The notes under the pieces were generated by a model. It made no database searches. It saw nothing but the letters and a program-made list of their open reading frames with translations, and had not been told where the DNA came from. From Novipirellula artificiosorum (GTDB lineage: Bacteria > Planctomycetota > Planctomycetia > Pirellulales > Pirellulaceae): DNA of 64,000 nt. This document shows, in pieces, positions 1 to 8,520 of the stretch (its first letter is position 1; each line of letters starts with the position of its first letter). The translations under genes and the position numbers were made by a program. The DNA lies in assembly GCF_007860135.1 (NCBI RefSeq), contig NZ_SJPV01000011.1:229875-293874 (forward strand). Direction: 5' to 3'.

Positions 1-769
1 ACTGCAGGGCTCGGTCACGAGGTTCGCCTTCAAGATCACCTTGTACCGCCCATCGCAGCAGTGGAGGCATCGAGTCGGTGGTACGACCTGACATCAGCAA
101 TGCGTCATCAAGTGAAATCTCTCGTTGCATGAGATTTGCAAGGTGACTCGCCGTGTCCGCGTTGTCGCAGGCGTCTTGGTACCGTTTTCCACCCGGAAAG
201 ACACTCCAGACGATCTGGTTTGCGTGCTTTCGCCAAAGCCAAACTGCAGCAGCAAATCCTGCTATCAGCAGCAAGAGCCAGCCCCAAAACGTTTCCCGTG
301 CGAAGGTCAAAAAGGCTAACGGTCCATCGCTCAGACCCAACGACCCAAAGTACGCTCGTATTCGTGGTGCGGCGGCAAAAATCAAGTAGATGAAACCAAG
401 CAGCGCAAGTGCAAAAACTAAGCCTACCTGGAAGAACCATCGCGATAGATTCATCGTCAGTTCGCGTTGTGTTCGAGCGGGTGTGGTCAGCATGTCGAGG
501 GGCACCGTCGCATCCGCCGTGCGCAGCAGGGTCAACGCAGCTTGTCGATAACGGTCTGGGATCAGGGCTTCATGTTCGATAGCGTGTGCGACCGTTTGCC
601 CCCGAGCGACCGCGAGCGTCAAGGCTGCATTGATCTTCTCGACAGAACTCGTGACCGATTCTGATGCCGAAGCGCCGCCAAAATCAATCGGGATCCCCGC
701 AGCGGACAATCCGAGAAGTTGGTCGTTCCATGTCAGAATGCGATCGAGGGGTTTCGAGGTGGTCTGCAT
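1..769 (-). CDS. GspF-like membrane protein, N-terminal 256 residues (runs off the left edge)
   Basis: An uninterrupted minus-strand frame begins with ATG at 769 and leaves the window at base 1. The first ~125 residues are soluble and helical. Two hydrophobic segments follow, at about 128-150 (starting near RWFFQVGLVFALALL) and 172-190 (ETFWGWLLLLIAGFAAAVW). After them comes a second helical stretch containing LMQREISLDDALLMSG. A helical repeat such as LLGLSAAGIPI on each side of a membrane hairpin resembles the duplicated T2SSF domain of type II secretion and type IV pilus inner-membrane proteins, where it acts as the assembly platform. The family call is inference from this layout; the C-terminal part that would settle it is outside the window. 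No ribosome binding site stands out. Confidence 0.5.
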   Translation of the reverse strand, partial: MQTTSKPLDRILTWNDQLLGLSAAGIPIDFGGASASESVTSSVEKINAALTLAVARGQTVAHAIEHEALIPDRYRQAALTLLRTADATVPLDMLTTPARTQRELTMNLSRWFFQVGLVFALALLGFIYLIFAAAPRIRAYFGSLGLSDGPLAFLTFARETFWGWLLLLIAGFAAAVWLWRKHANQIVWSVFPGGKRYQDACDNADTASHLANLMQREISLDDALLMSGRTTDSMPPLLRWAVQGDLEGEPRDRALQ

Positions 770-930
770 TGTGTTGCGAAGTTGGGGAGGCCGGTTTGGC
801 GATCAACGCCAGGATCAAACACTCGGTTTGGCTACTCACCCGAACAATGCTTCGGCGGCAAGGATTTGTCTAACAAAACGAAAAAGAAAAGCAACCAATC
901 ACGCTGACTAACTGGACAGCGCGCGTTTTG

Positions 931-996
931 TGAGCGGCAAGGCGCTAGCCGCCGGTTATGCCCACGAAATACCGGCGGCTATCGCCTTGCCGCTCA
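931..996. repeat. 26-bp inverted repeat (REP-like hairpin)
   Basis: The arms are 931-956 and 971-996, 26 bp each with a single mismatch, around a 14-base loop. The core reads GCGGCAAGGCGCTAGCCGCC. It lies in the 770-1140 gap, downstream of the minus-strand gene ending at 1141 and upstream of the GspF-like gene. It could act as a transcript terminator or a REP-type repeat; no T-tract follows on either strand, so a classical intrinsic terminator is less likely. Nothing else is recognised in this gap. Confidence 0.75.
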
Positions 997-1140
997 GTCC
1001 GAGATTGATTCGTAAGATTACGGAAAATCGCCACACTAAGTGGCGCTGGTCAATTAAGCCTTGAGCGGTGACAAGAAAACCAATAGCACACATCAAAGCC
1101 ACCGCATCCAAGGGATGTGGCACAAGCCAAGACATCCGAG

Positions 1141-1539
1141 TTAGGGAGCGGTTCCAAATTGCTCGGCCTGGTCCCTGCGCCATTGGCTAAATGCTTCGTA
1201 CATGCCCCATTGCGGCCCCACATTCGCTTGCAGGGAAAACGCGGATGCTTTTTGTTGCAATTCCGATGAGGTCGGTCCCTGGAATCGCGGCCGGTAGGTG
1301 TCAAGAAACCCCAACACGGGAACGCTGACCAAAAACAGCAGCATGGCGCAAGCAAAGAACCTTCCCAGCGTTTCTTGAGCCTTCAGGTTCTCGCATTGTT
1401 GCTGGGCAGCCTCGAGCGTGCGCGGGCGATGGTCTTCACTCGGGTGAACGTACCGACCCGCCGATTGGATTAACCGTTCCAACTCGGTCGGTGCCTCGTG
1501 GTGATGGCTGAACCGCTCGGGTCGATGAGAATCACTCAT
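1141..1539 (-). CDS. small single-pass membrane protein downstream of ECF sigma factor
   Basis: The product is 132 residues with one transmembrane helix near residues 60-80 (FFACAMLLFLVSVPVLGFL). The cytoplasmic side is acidic and His-rich (HHHEAPTELERL) and the other side is a Gln-rich tail. Its start overlaps the end of the preceding sigma factor gene by 8 bp, so the two are translationally coupled. An ECF sigma gene followed by a one-pass membrane protein is the usual arrangement of a sigma/anti-sigma pair, so a regulatory role is plausible, but no zinc-binding anti-sigma motif (HxxxCxxC) is visible. Function is not known to me. Confidence 0.7.
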   Translation of the reverse strand: MSDSHRPERFSHHHEAPTELERLIQSAGRYVHPSEDHRPRTLEAAQQQCENLKAQETLGRFFACAMLLFLVSVPVLGFLDTYRPRFQGPTSSELQQKASAFSLQANVGPQWGMYEAFSQWRRDQAEQFGTAP

Positions 1540-2098
1540 GGATCACCTCCGCGTCCGAAGAACGCAGTTTGCCCGAGAGTTTCTCGATCGCGTAGCGGTA
1601 GCGACTTGCGGCGGTTGAGGGGCTCACTTCCAGCACTTCCGAAATCTGAGCAAACGTCATGTCTTCCCAGATTTTCAGTACCACCACTTCGCTTTGCTCG
1701 GTCGGCAGCGATCGCAGTGCGGACCAGACGGCTCGTTGCTGGTCTTCGATTTCGATCGGGTCGCTTGAACGCCGAGTCAATAAGTCTGAAAGGTCACCCA
1801 GCAACGACCATCGTTTCTTTTTCCGCAGAATCAAGAGCGACTCATTTCGGACCATTCGCAGCAGGTAGGCCCACGGACGTTCCGCTCGGCACAACAATCG
1901 CGGCTCTCGGGCCACCCGTACCAAGGCCGCCGAGACAGCGTCTTCGGCATCGTGCTGGTTTGCGGTGATCGTCGTCGCGTAGCGCACTAACCGCTGGGCG
2001 GTTAAATCATACAACCCCGCAAGTGCGGCAGCACTGCTTTCGGCAATCCGTTCGGCGCGACGTCGAACTTGGTCGGAAAAACTGTCAAAGGTGGCCAT
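1532..2098 (-). CDS. ECF-type RNA polymerase sigma factor
   Basis: The product has 188 residues. Region 2 spans roughly residues 25-95, with a DAEDAVSAALVRVAR helix and a PWAYLLRMVRNESL segment. Region 4 spans about 125-180, with SLPTEQSEVVVLKIWEDMTF and the helix-turn-helix ISEVLEVSPSTAASRYRYA. There is no extra C-terminal domain. The gene is divergent from the multihaem cytochrome gene at 2239 across a 140-bp intergenic region, and its 3' end overlaps a small membrane protein that may regulate it. The target promoters cannot be read from the sequence. Start chosen at the ATG at 2098. Confidence 0.9.
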   Translation of the reverse strand: MATFDSFSDQVRRRAERIAESSAAALAGLYDLTAQRLVRYATTITANQHDAEDAVSAALVRVAREPRLLCRAERPWAYLLRMVRNESLLILRKKKRWSLLGDLSDLLTRRSSDPIEIEDQQRAVWSALRSLPTEQSEVVVLKIWEDMTFAQISEVLEVSPSTAASRYRYAIEKLSGKLRSSDAEVIHE

Positions 2099-2238
2099 TA
2101 ACCGTTAGAATGCGCCACGGAAGCCGGTTTGTCTAACCATTTGAACCTTTTTGACCAACTTTTCGTAGATCTTTGCACGATCCTCCGAACCTACTCGCTT
2201 CCCCCCCCCTGTTCTGCATATCTTTCGGAAAACGATCC

Positions 2239-5070
2239 ATGGCCCCGAGCTCTGCAACGGATACAAGACCAGCGGTAAAAAAAAAGAAATATGTTCGCGC
2301 CGTAGGACCTCGGTTGCGAAAACTGTTGTACGTGGTGTTCGTTCTCGTCGCATTGTTGTTTGCGAATTCAGGCTACCTCGCCAGCATCACGCTGATGGAG
2401 TGGTCTCGTAACGAAACCTATCAAGACTATTACTACCAGTACATGTTTCTTGCACATCTTGTGATGGGCTTGTTGCTGGTTTTGCCCTTGGTGGTTTTTG
2501 GCTTCATCCATATGTGGAACACCCGCAACCGCCGCAATCGGCGTGCACTGCGTATTGGTTATGCGCTGTTTGCGGTCAGTGTGACGGTGTTGGCGACGGG
2601 GATTTTGTTGATGCGGGTGAGCGGTTTCGATTTGAAGCAACCGATGGCACGCAGTACCGTTTACTGGTTGCACGTCGCTTGCCCACTTGCGGCCATTTGG
2701 TTGTATTGGCTGCATCGCCTCGTCGGTCCGAAGATCAAATGGAAGGTTGGCTTCGGGTTTGCTGGCGTCGCCGCGGCATCGATTTTAGGTCTCGTCGTGA
2801 TGCAAATGCAGGATCCTCGACAATGGAACGCGGTGGGGCCCGAATCGGGGTCAGAGTACTTTAAGCCTTCGTTGGCCAGGACATCGTCGGGAAACTTCAT
2901 TCCGGCGAAGACGTTGATGCAAGATCAATACTGCATAAAATGCCACGCCGACGTTCACCAGCAGTGGAGTGACAGCGTTCATCGTTTCAGTTCGTTTAAC
3001 AATCCACCCTACTTGGCGAGTGTCATCGATACTCGAGCGGTGTCGATGCAACGCGATGGGAATGTCAAGGGAGCACGCTTTTGTGCCGGTTGTCATGATC
3101 CGGTCCCCTTCTTTTCTGGGGCGTTTGATGATCCTGACTTTGATTTGTTGAATCATGACACGGCCACCGCCGGGATCACTTGCACGGCTTGCCATGCGAT
3201 CACCCATGTCAACGGTGTCCGCGGCAATGGTGACTACACCATCGAAGAACCACTGCATTACCCGTTTGCCTATAGCGACAACTCGGTGCTGCAGTGGATC
3301 AACAACCAGTTGGTCAAGGCCAAACCGTCATTTCACAAAAAGACCTTTCTGAAGCCGCTGCACAAGACGGCCGAGTTCTGTTCGACGTGTCACAAAGTCC
3401 ATTTGCCCTACGCGTTGAACCACTACAAAGAGTTTCTTAGAGGTCAAAACCACTACGATTCGTATTTGTTTAGCGGCGTATCAGGCCATGGCGCAAGAAG
3501 TTTTTACTACCCCGCTCAGGCAGAGCACAATTGCAACCAATGCCACATGCCCTTGAAGGAGTCAGACGATTTTGGAGCACAGAGGTTTGCCGGTTCCCAT
3601 TCGTTGAGTGTTCACGATCACTTGTTTCCGTCAGCCAATACGGGCATCTCGTGGTTGAGAGATCGTAAGGAAGTGACGGCGGCCCACCAAGCTTTTCTGA
3701 AAGATAACTTACGAGTTGACATCTTTGGACTTCGCGAAGGGGGTGAAATTGATGGGAAACGGATCGCGCCGCTGCGTCCCGCTGTCCCCATGCTGAAGCC
3801 GGGAAGCAAGTATTTGCTCGATGCGGTCGTACGGACCCTGAAACTTGGCCATCATTTTACCCAGGGAACGACGGATTCGAACGAGATTTGGATTGATGTG
3901 AAGGTGAGTGTGGGGGACCGTGTCATTGGACGTAGCGGAGAAGTGAATGCCGACAAGCAGAACGAAGTGGACCCGTGGTCCCATTTCTTGAACGTGTTCA
4001 TGCTCGACAAGAACGGACGACGTATCGACCGACGTAATGCGGAGGACATTTTCACGCCCTTGTACAATCACCAAATTCCACCGGGGGCGGCCCAGACGGT
4101 TCACTATGAACTTGAAGTCCCCGTTGACGTCGACGCGCCGGTGAAGGTCGAAGTGAAAGTGTTGTACCGCAAGTTCGATCAGTTCTATATGAACTTCGTT
4201 GCCGAGAAGATGCAGACACTTGGTCAATCGATTCGCGGCCAACAACCAGGAAAACCCTATCTCAACCAACTGCCGATTACGACCCTTGCCAGCGATTCAA
4301 TCCTATTTCCCGTGGAGGGCGTTGCGGAAACCGTCGAAAACGCGGACAGTGAAATCCCCGTTTGGCAACGCTGGAACGACTACGGGATCGGTTTGCTGCT
4401 GAAAGGGAAAGCGGAACTGCGGCAAGCTGAGGAAGCTTTTCTCGAAGTTGAAAAACTCGATCGTTGGGATGGCCCGTTGAATTTGGCGAGAGTCTTCAAT
4501 ACCGAAGGGCGATTGGATGACGCGGTCGATGCGCTGAACCGAGCCACTCGGTTTCGTGAGCAGGCAGGGTTTCCGCGTTGGACTTGGGCATGGTTGTCGG
4601 GCGCGGTCAATGCCCAACAAGGCCGACTCGAAGAGGCCGAATTGAACCTTCGCAGTGTGCTCGAGGATCGCACCGAAGAGATGCAGCGACGCGGCTTCGA
4701 CTTCAGTTTGGATATCGAAGTGATCAACCTGCTGGGCCGAACGCTTTTTGATCTCGGCAACGTTCGCGCTCGGCAAGATCGTGCTGACCAGGCAGAAGCT
4801 TACTACGGAGAAGCGGTTTCGCGGTTTGAACGGACGCTGGCGATTGATCCCGAAAATGTCTCCGCTCATCACAACCTGCAACAGTTGTACGAAAAGCTCG
4901 GTGACGAGGAAAGGTCCGCGTTCCATCGCCAAGCTCACTTAAAGTACAAACCCGATGACAATGCACAGGGACGGGCGATCCGCTTGGCGCGAGAGCGATA
5001 CCCCGCGGCGAATCATGCGGCCGAAGCGGTGGTGAAGTACTCGCTGACACGCTCTATCGCTCAGCCCTAA
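2239..5070 (+). CDS. five-haem membrane-anchored cytochrome c with C-terminal TPR repeats
   Basis: Taking the ATG at 2239 (a TTG at 2173 is also open), the protein has 943 residues. Four to five transmembrane helices fill the first ~190 residues. Five CXXCH haem c motifs follow: CIKCH (~232), CAGCH (~282), CTACH (~315), CSTCH (~381) and CNQCH (~432), as in the cytochrome c554 group. A beta-rich region (~480-680) leads to TPR-like helices from ~700 to 930 (AEEAFLEVEKLDRW, AVSRFERTLAIDPENVSAHH). The haems should sit on the periplasmic side. The gene ends 16 bp before a CRTAC1/FG-GAP gene on the same strand, so the two are probably one transcript. An electron-transfer role is inferred from the haems; the partner and substrate are unknown. 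Confidence 0.88.
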   Translation: MAPSSATDTRPAVKKKKYVRAVGPRLRKLLYVVFVLVALLFANSGYLASITLMEWSRNETYQDYYYQYMFLAHLVMGLLLVLPLVVFGFIHMWNTRNRRNRRALRIGYALFAVSVTVLATGILLMRVSGFDLKQPMARSTVYWLHVACPLAAIWLYWLHRLVGPKIKWKVGFGFAGVAAASILGLVVMQMQDPRQWNAVGPESGSEYFKPSLARTSSGNFIPAKTLMQDQYCIKCHADVHQQWSDSVHRFSSFNNPPYLASVIDTRAVSMQRDGNVKGARFCAGCHDPVPFFSGAFDDPDFDLLNHDTATAGITCTACHAITHVNGVRGNGDYTIEEPLHYPFAYSDNSVLQWINNQLVKAKPSFHKKTFLKPLHKTAEFCSTCHKVHLPYALNHYKEFLRGQNHYDSYLFSGVSGHGARSFYYPAQAEHNCNQCHMPLKESDDFGAQRFAGSHSLSVHDHLFPSANTGISWLRDRKEVTAAHQAFLKDNLRVDIFGLREGGEIDGKRIAPLRPAVPMLKPGSKYLLDAVVRTLKLGHHFTQGTTDSNEIWIDVKVSVGDRVIGRSGEVNADKQNEVDPWSHFLNVFMLDKNGRRIDRRNAEDIFTPLYNHQIPPGAAQTVHYELEVPVDVDAPVKVEVKVLYRKFDQFYMNFVAEKMQTLGQSIRGQQPGKPYLNQLPITTLASDSILFPVEGVAETVENADSEIPVWQRWNDYGIGLLLKGKAELRQAEEAFLEVEKLDRWDGPLNLARVFNTEGRLDDAVDALNRATRFREQAGFPRWTWAWLSGAVNAQQGRLEEAELNLRSVLEDRTEEMQRRGFDFSLDIEVINLLGRTLFDLGNVRARQDRADQAEAYYGEAVSRFERTLAIDPENVSAHHNLQQLYEKLGDEERSAFHRQAHLKYKPDDNAQGRAIRLARERYPAANHAAEAVVKYSLTRSIAQP

Positions 5071-5086
5071 GTCGACCTCTTTTGAA

Positions 5087-6982
5087 ATGGCACGTTGGCT
5101 TGTACCTGACTCACATGGAAAGTATCGAATCGTGAATCCCAATCCTGACCACGATCCACGAGACCTCGAAACCGAACATCATGATGATGCTGTGATCGGA
5201 CGAGCGTTCCGGAGTTCGCTTGCGGCGATCGTGGCATTGTTTGCAGTGGGAGGGGGGATCGCCTATTTGGTTTCCCGCCCCGAACCGCCACCGGAGCTGA
5301 AGCAGACACGGTTGGCTCCGGTGCGAATCCGTGAAATGCCAAAGGTAGAGATACCGACGGTCTCGTTCACCGACGTAACGAAGGAAGTCGGGATCGACTT
5401 TGTCCATAATAACGGTGCGACGGGGGAAAAGTTGCTGCCTGAGACGATGGGTGGCGGCTGCGCGGCCTTCGATTTTGATAACGATGGCGATCAAGATATC
5501 TTGTTCGTCAACTCGAAGGATTGGCCTCAGACGCCATCGGGGAATCCGCCGAGCACGATGGGGCTCTATCGGAACGACGGCGGGAAATTTACCAACGTGA
5601 CGGTTGGCTCAGGTCTGGATGTTTCGTGCTACGGAATGGGAACTGCGGTCGGCGACTATGACAATGACGGTTGGGTCGACGTCTTCATCACCGCGCTGGG
5701 GCCCAACCACTTGTTTCGAAATCTTGGTGATGGCCATTTTGAAGAAGTCACGTCAACGGCAGGGTTGGCCGGCGCTGACGATGCATGGAGCTGCGGCGCA
5801 GGGTGGTTTGATTATGACAACGATAGTGATCTGGACTTGTTCGTTGGCAACTATGTCAAATGGACTCGCGATTATGATGTCTCGCAGAACTTCCAACTCG
5901 TTGGTGGGGGCCGTGCCTATGGCCGACCTCAAAATTTCGAGGGTGTGTTTCCATACTTTTATCGCAACGACGGTGGCGGGAAGTTCAGCGATATCTCCGA
6001 GCAAGCGGGCGTCCAAGTTCGCAATCCGGCAACGGGGGTCGAGCAACCCAAATCGCTGGGCGTGACGATTTGCGACGTCGACGATAATGGGACACTTGAT
6101 TTGATCGTCGCCAACGATACCGTGCAAAACCTGTTGTTCAACAACACCGGCGACGGCAAATTTCAAGAGTATGGCGTGTTGTCGGGGATCGCCTTCGATT
6201 CAGGCGGAAATGCGCGTGGTGCGATGGGGATCGATGTGACCCCGTTTCGTGACAACAAGGCAATCGCGATAGCGATAGGAAACTTTGCCAACGAAATGAC
6301 AGCGATGTTTGTTTCGCGGAAAGGAAAAATGCAGTTCTTCGATGAAGCCGTTTCGACGGGGCTCGGGCCGAGTACGCGACTCGAACTGACGTTTGGTATC
6401 TTCTACTTCGACTACGATCTGGATGGCCGGGTGGACTTGTTCTGTGCCAATGGACATCTCGAAGACGAGATCAACCGAGTGCAGCCGAGTCAACACTACG
6501 AACAACCGCCTCAGTTGTTTTGGAACGCGGGTGCGCAATACGGCACGGAGTTTTTAAAAGTGAATCGGGAACATTGCGGAGACGATTTACTTCAGCCGAT
6601 GGTGGGACGTGGTGCGGTTTATCTGGACTATGATCTCGATGGGGATCTGGATGTCTTGATCACATCGGTTGGACGCAAGCCGCGTCTGCTGCGCAACGAA
6701 TTGACGCCGGGTCAGCATTGGTTGCGATTGAAATTGGTGGGCGATGGCTCAGCGGTCAACCGTGATGCTATCGGTGCCTGGGCCGAGGTGATCGTCGGGG
6801 AAAAGACGTACCGTAAACAAGTGATGCCAACTCGCAGCTATTTGTCGCAAGTCGAGTTGCCCGTCACGTTTGGGCTCGGTGACACGGATCAAGTGGAGAA
6901 TGTCGTGGTGCAATGGCCCGATGGCCGGCGGCAAGAATTTGGGCCACTGCAGGTGGATCAGGTTCACCGCTTGGTGCGGTGA
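5087..6982 (+). CDS. CRTAC1-family protein with FG-GAP/VCBS repeats and ASPIC/UnbV C-terminus
   Basis: The product has 631 residues. One hydrophobic segment near residues 44-63 (SLAAIVALFAVGGGIAYLV) anchors or exports it. The rest is a beta-propeller made of calcium-binding FG-GAP repeats with the D-x-D-x-D-G signature, for example DFDNDGDQD, DYDNDGWVD, DYDNDSDLD, DYDLDGRVD and DYDLDGDLD. The final ~90 residues (from about GQHWLRLKLVGDG to VVQWPDGRRQEF) match the ASPIC/UnbV domain. It lies 16 bp after the multihaem cytochrome gene, a pairing common in planctomycetes. It is probably exported and may help assemble or display a surface complex; that is inference. Confidence 0.92.
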   Translation: MARWLVPDSHGKYRIVNPNPDHDPRDLETEHHDDAVIGRAFRSSLAAIVALFAVGGGIAYLVSRPEPPPELKQTRLAPVRIREMPKVEIPTVSFTDVTKEVGIDFVHNNGATGEKLLPETMGGGCAAFDFDNDGDQDILFVNSKDWPQTPSGNPPSTMGLYRNDGGKFTNVTVGSGLDVSCYGMGTAVGDYDNDGWVDVFITALGPNHLFRNLGDGHFEEVTSTAGLAGADDAWSCGAGWFDYDNDSDLDLFVGNYVKWTRDYDVSQNFQLVGGGRAYGRPQNFEGVFPYFYRNDGGGKFSDISEQAGVQVRNPATGVEQPKSLGVTICDVDDNGTLDLIVANDTVQNLLFNNTGDGKFQEYGVLSGIAFDSGGNARGAMGIDVTPFRDNKAIAIAIGNFANEMTAMFVSRKGKMQFFDEAVSTGLGPSTRLELTFGIFYFDYDLDGRVDLFCANGHLEDEINRVQPSQHYEQPPQLFWNAGAQYGTEFLKVNREHCGDDLLQPMVGRGAVYLDYDLDGDLDVLITSVGRKPRLLRNELTPGQHWLRLKLVGDGSAVNRDAIGAWAEVIVGEKTYRKQVMPTRSYLSQVELPVTFGLGDTDQVENVVVQWPDGRRQEFGPLQVDQVHRLVR

Positions 6983-6987
6983 TGCAC

Positions 6988-8265
6988 TCAGACCATTAAC
7001 AGGTTTTCGGCGACATTCCAGGTGATGGATGCCATTTGCGAAACGGGAACTCGCATTTGTGGGATCCCAGGAACCGCCAACGGGCGAGCGATCTGGTTTT
7101 CCTGCACCGTGGCATCCAATCGTTCTCCGTCAGCGTCGACCAAGACGGGTGCCGCGTAATTATCGGGCGATCGGCGAATCACGGTCGCTTGCTGTCCACT
7201 ACGCAACTCGACCAAACTGCCGAGCGGAAACATGGATTCGGTCTTGAGGAAAGCGCGAATGACTTGCGGATCGAAGATCCCGCGTCCCGCATGATGCAAA
7301 ATTAATCCAAGCGCATCGTGAGGCAAGATCGCACAGCGGTTGCTTGCGGGAGTCGTCAACTGCAAGTAGGCGTCGACCACGTTGAGCACCCTGGCGTACA
7401 AGTGAATCCGTGGCCCTCGCAAAGCCCGTGGAAATCCCGATCCATCAAACTGTTCATGAACTTGTTGGATCGCTAACTGCACACTATGGGGAATGTCTCG
7501 CAGATTCGCGATGCTGTCCTTCGAGATGAGCGGGTGCTTTTCATATTCCCAGCGATCCTCAGACGACAAGTTTGAACTTGGATCACGAAGCTTTGGATCC
7601 ATGACCAGCAAACCGATGTCATGCAAGAGTCCCGTGAGACCAATTTCGAGCGTCGTTGGACCATCGAGTCCCATCTCGGTTCCCACGGCCATGCCGAGCA
7701 CTGCAAACCGTACGGATCGGCGCGTCAAATCGTGATTTGCGTCCGGGCCACCAATCACACCAACGGTTTGGTCGTGGTCGTCAAGCATGGCTCGAGCGTA
7801 GGCTTCGGAGATCGTGGTGATCGGATTGATGGAATGAGCGTCATGGTCGAGCAACATTTGTTGGAGTTGATCGAAGCGCGCTCGCGCGCCGACGAGACCT
7901 CGTTGCAAGGATGCGGTCCGCTTCTCACTGAGTGGCTCGTCAAAACGATTGATCAGAAACTCTTTCAGCGCCACGTTCGGCTCCCAAACACCTGTAAACC
8001 CTGACGGGGTTTCTCGCTGGGGTTTCGCCGCTGCCTTGGCTCCCGAGCGTGGGTTCCCCGTCAGCGCTGCGAGGTCGCTTGGGTGGACTTCGATCGAGCT
8101 AACGTTCCGGTCGAGTAATCCGGCGATCACTTGTTCGGTGATGCGTGTACCGGAACCGAGCAGCAGGATGCCGGCGTCATCTTCGATCGCATGGCTACAG
8201 GTTACGCCGGGACGTAACTGATCCACCGAAACAGAAACTGACCCCATAGTTGACATCGCCCTCAT
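6988..8265 (-). CDS. HD-GYP domain protein with altered active-site residues
   Basis: The product has 425 residues. An HD domain of the HD-GYP (cyclic di-GMP phosphodiesterase) type spans about 165-340, preceded by a short N-terminal domain. Visible landmarks are H178, H215-D216 (LLHDIGLL), H244 (KHPLIS), H270 in HEQFDGSGFP and D298 in NVVDAY. Against the family pattern, HDIGK reads HDIGL, HHE reads VHE and GYP reads GFP. The metal site may therefore be weakened and the protein could be a sensor rather than an active phosphodiesterase. Met codons at residues 4 and 7 are alternative starts. It is divergent from lhgO, and the 255-bp gap 8266-8520 shows nothing I recognise. Confidence 0.85.
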   Translation of the reverse strand: MRAMSTMGSVSVSVDQLRPGVTCSHAIEDDAGILLLGSGTRITEQVIAGLLDRNVSSIEVHPSDLAALTGNPRSGAKAAAKPQRETPSGFTGVWEPNVALKEFLINRFDEPLSEKRTASLQRGLVGARARFDQLQQMLLDHDAHSINPITTISEAYARAMLDDHDQTVGVIGGPDANHDLTRRSVRFAVLGMAVGTEMGLDGPTTLEIGLTGLLHDIGLLVMDPKLRDPSSNLSSEDRWEYEKHPLISKDSIANLRDIPHSVQLAIQQVHEQFDGSGFPRALRGPRIHLYARVLNVVDAYLQLTTPASNRCAILPHDALGLILHHAGRGIFDPQVIRAFLKTESMFPLGSLVELRSGQQATVIRRSPDNYAAPVLVDADGERLDATVQENQIARPLAVPGIPQMRVPVSQMASITWNVAENLLMV

Positions 8266-8520
8266 GTCCTACGCGTGGATTGCAACAAGCTCTTGTGGGA
8301 CAGCGTGCTGTCCAGCTATCAAAACCTAAGTCGCGTTCGAATCCTTGCCAAACGTCGTCTTGCTACGGGGCTCGGGTTCGCCGGTAATTGAGGCGTTTTA
8401 GCCGGTCGTTCCGATCAAATGGAGGGGAGTCGTGAGGGTCATGACGATGGCGCCAGCCGAATCGGGTGCGGCGTGGAGTGCGGGGTGCCAAAGCGAGGCC
8501 CTGTTTTCTAGAATGGAAAA

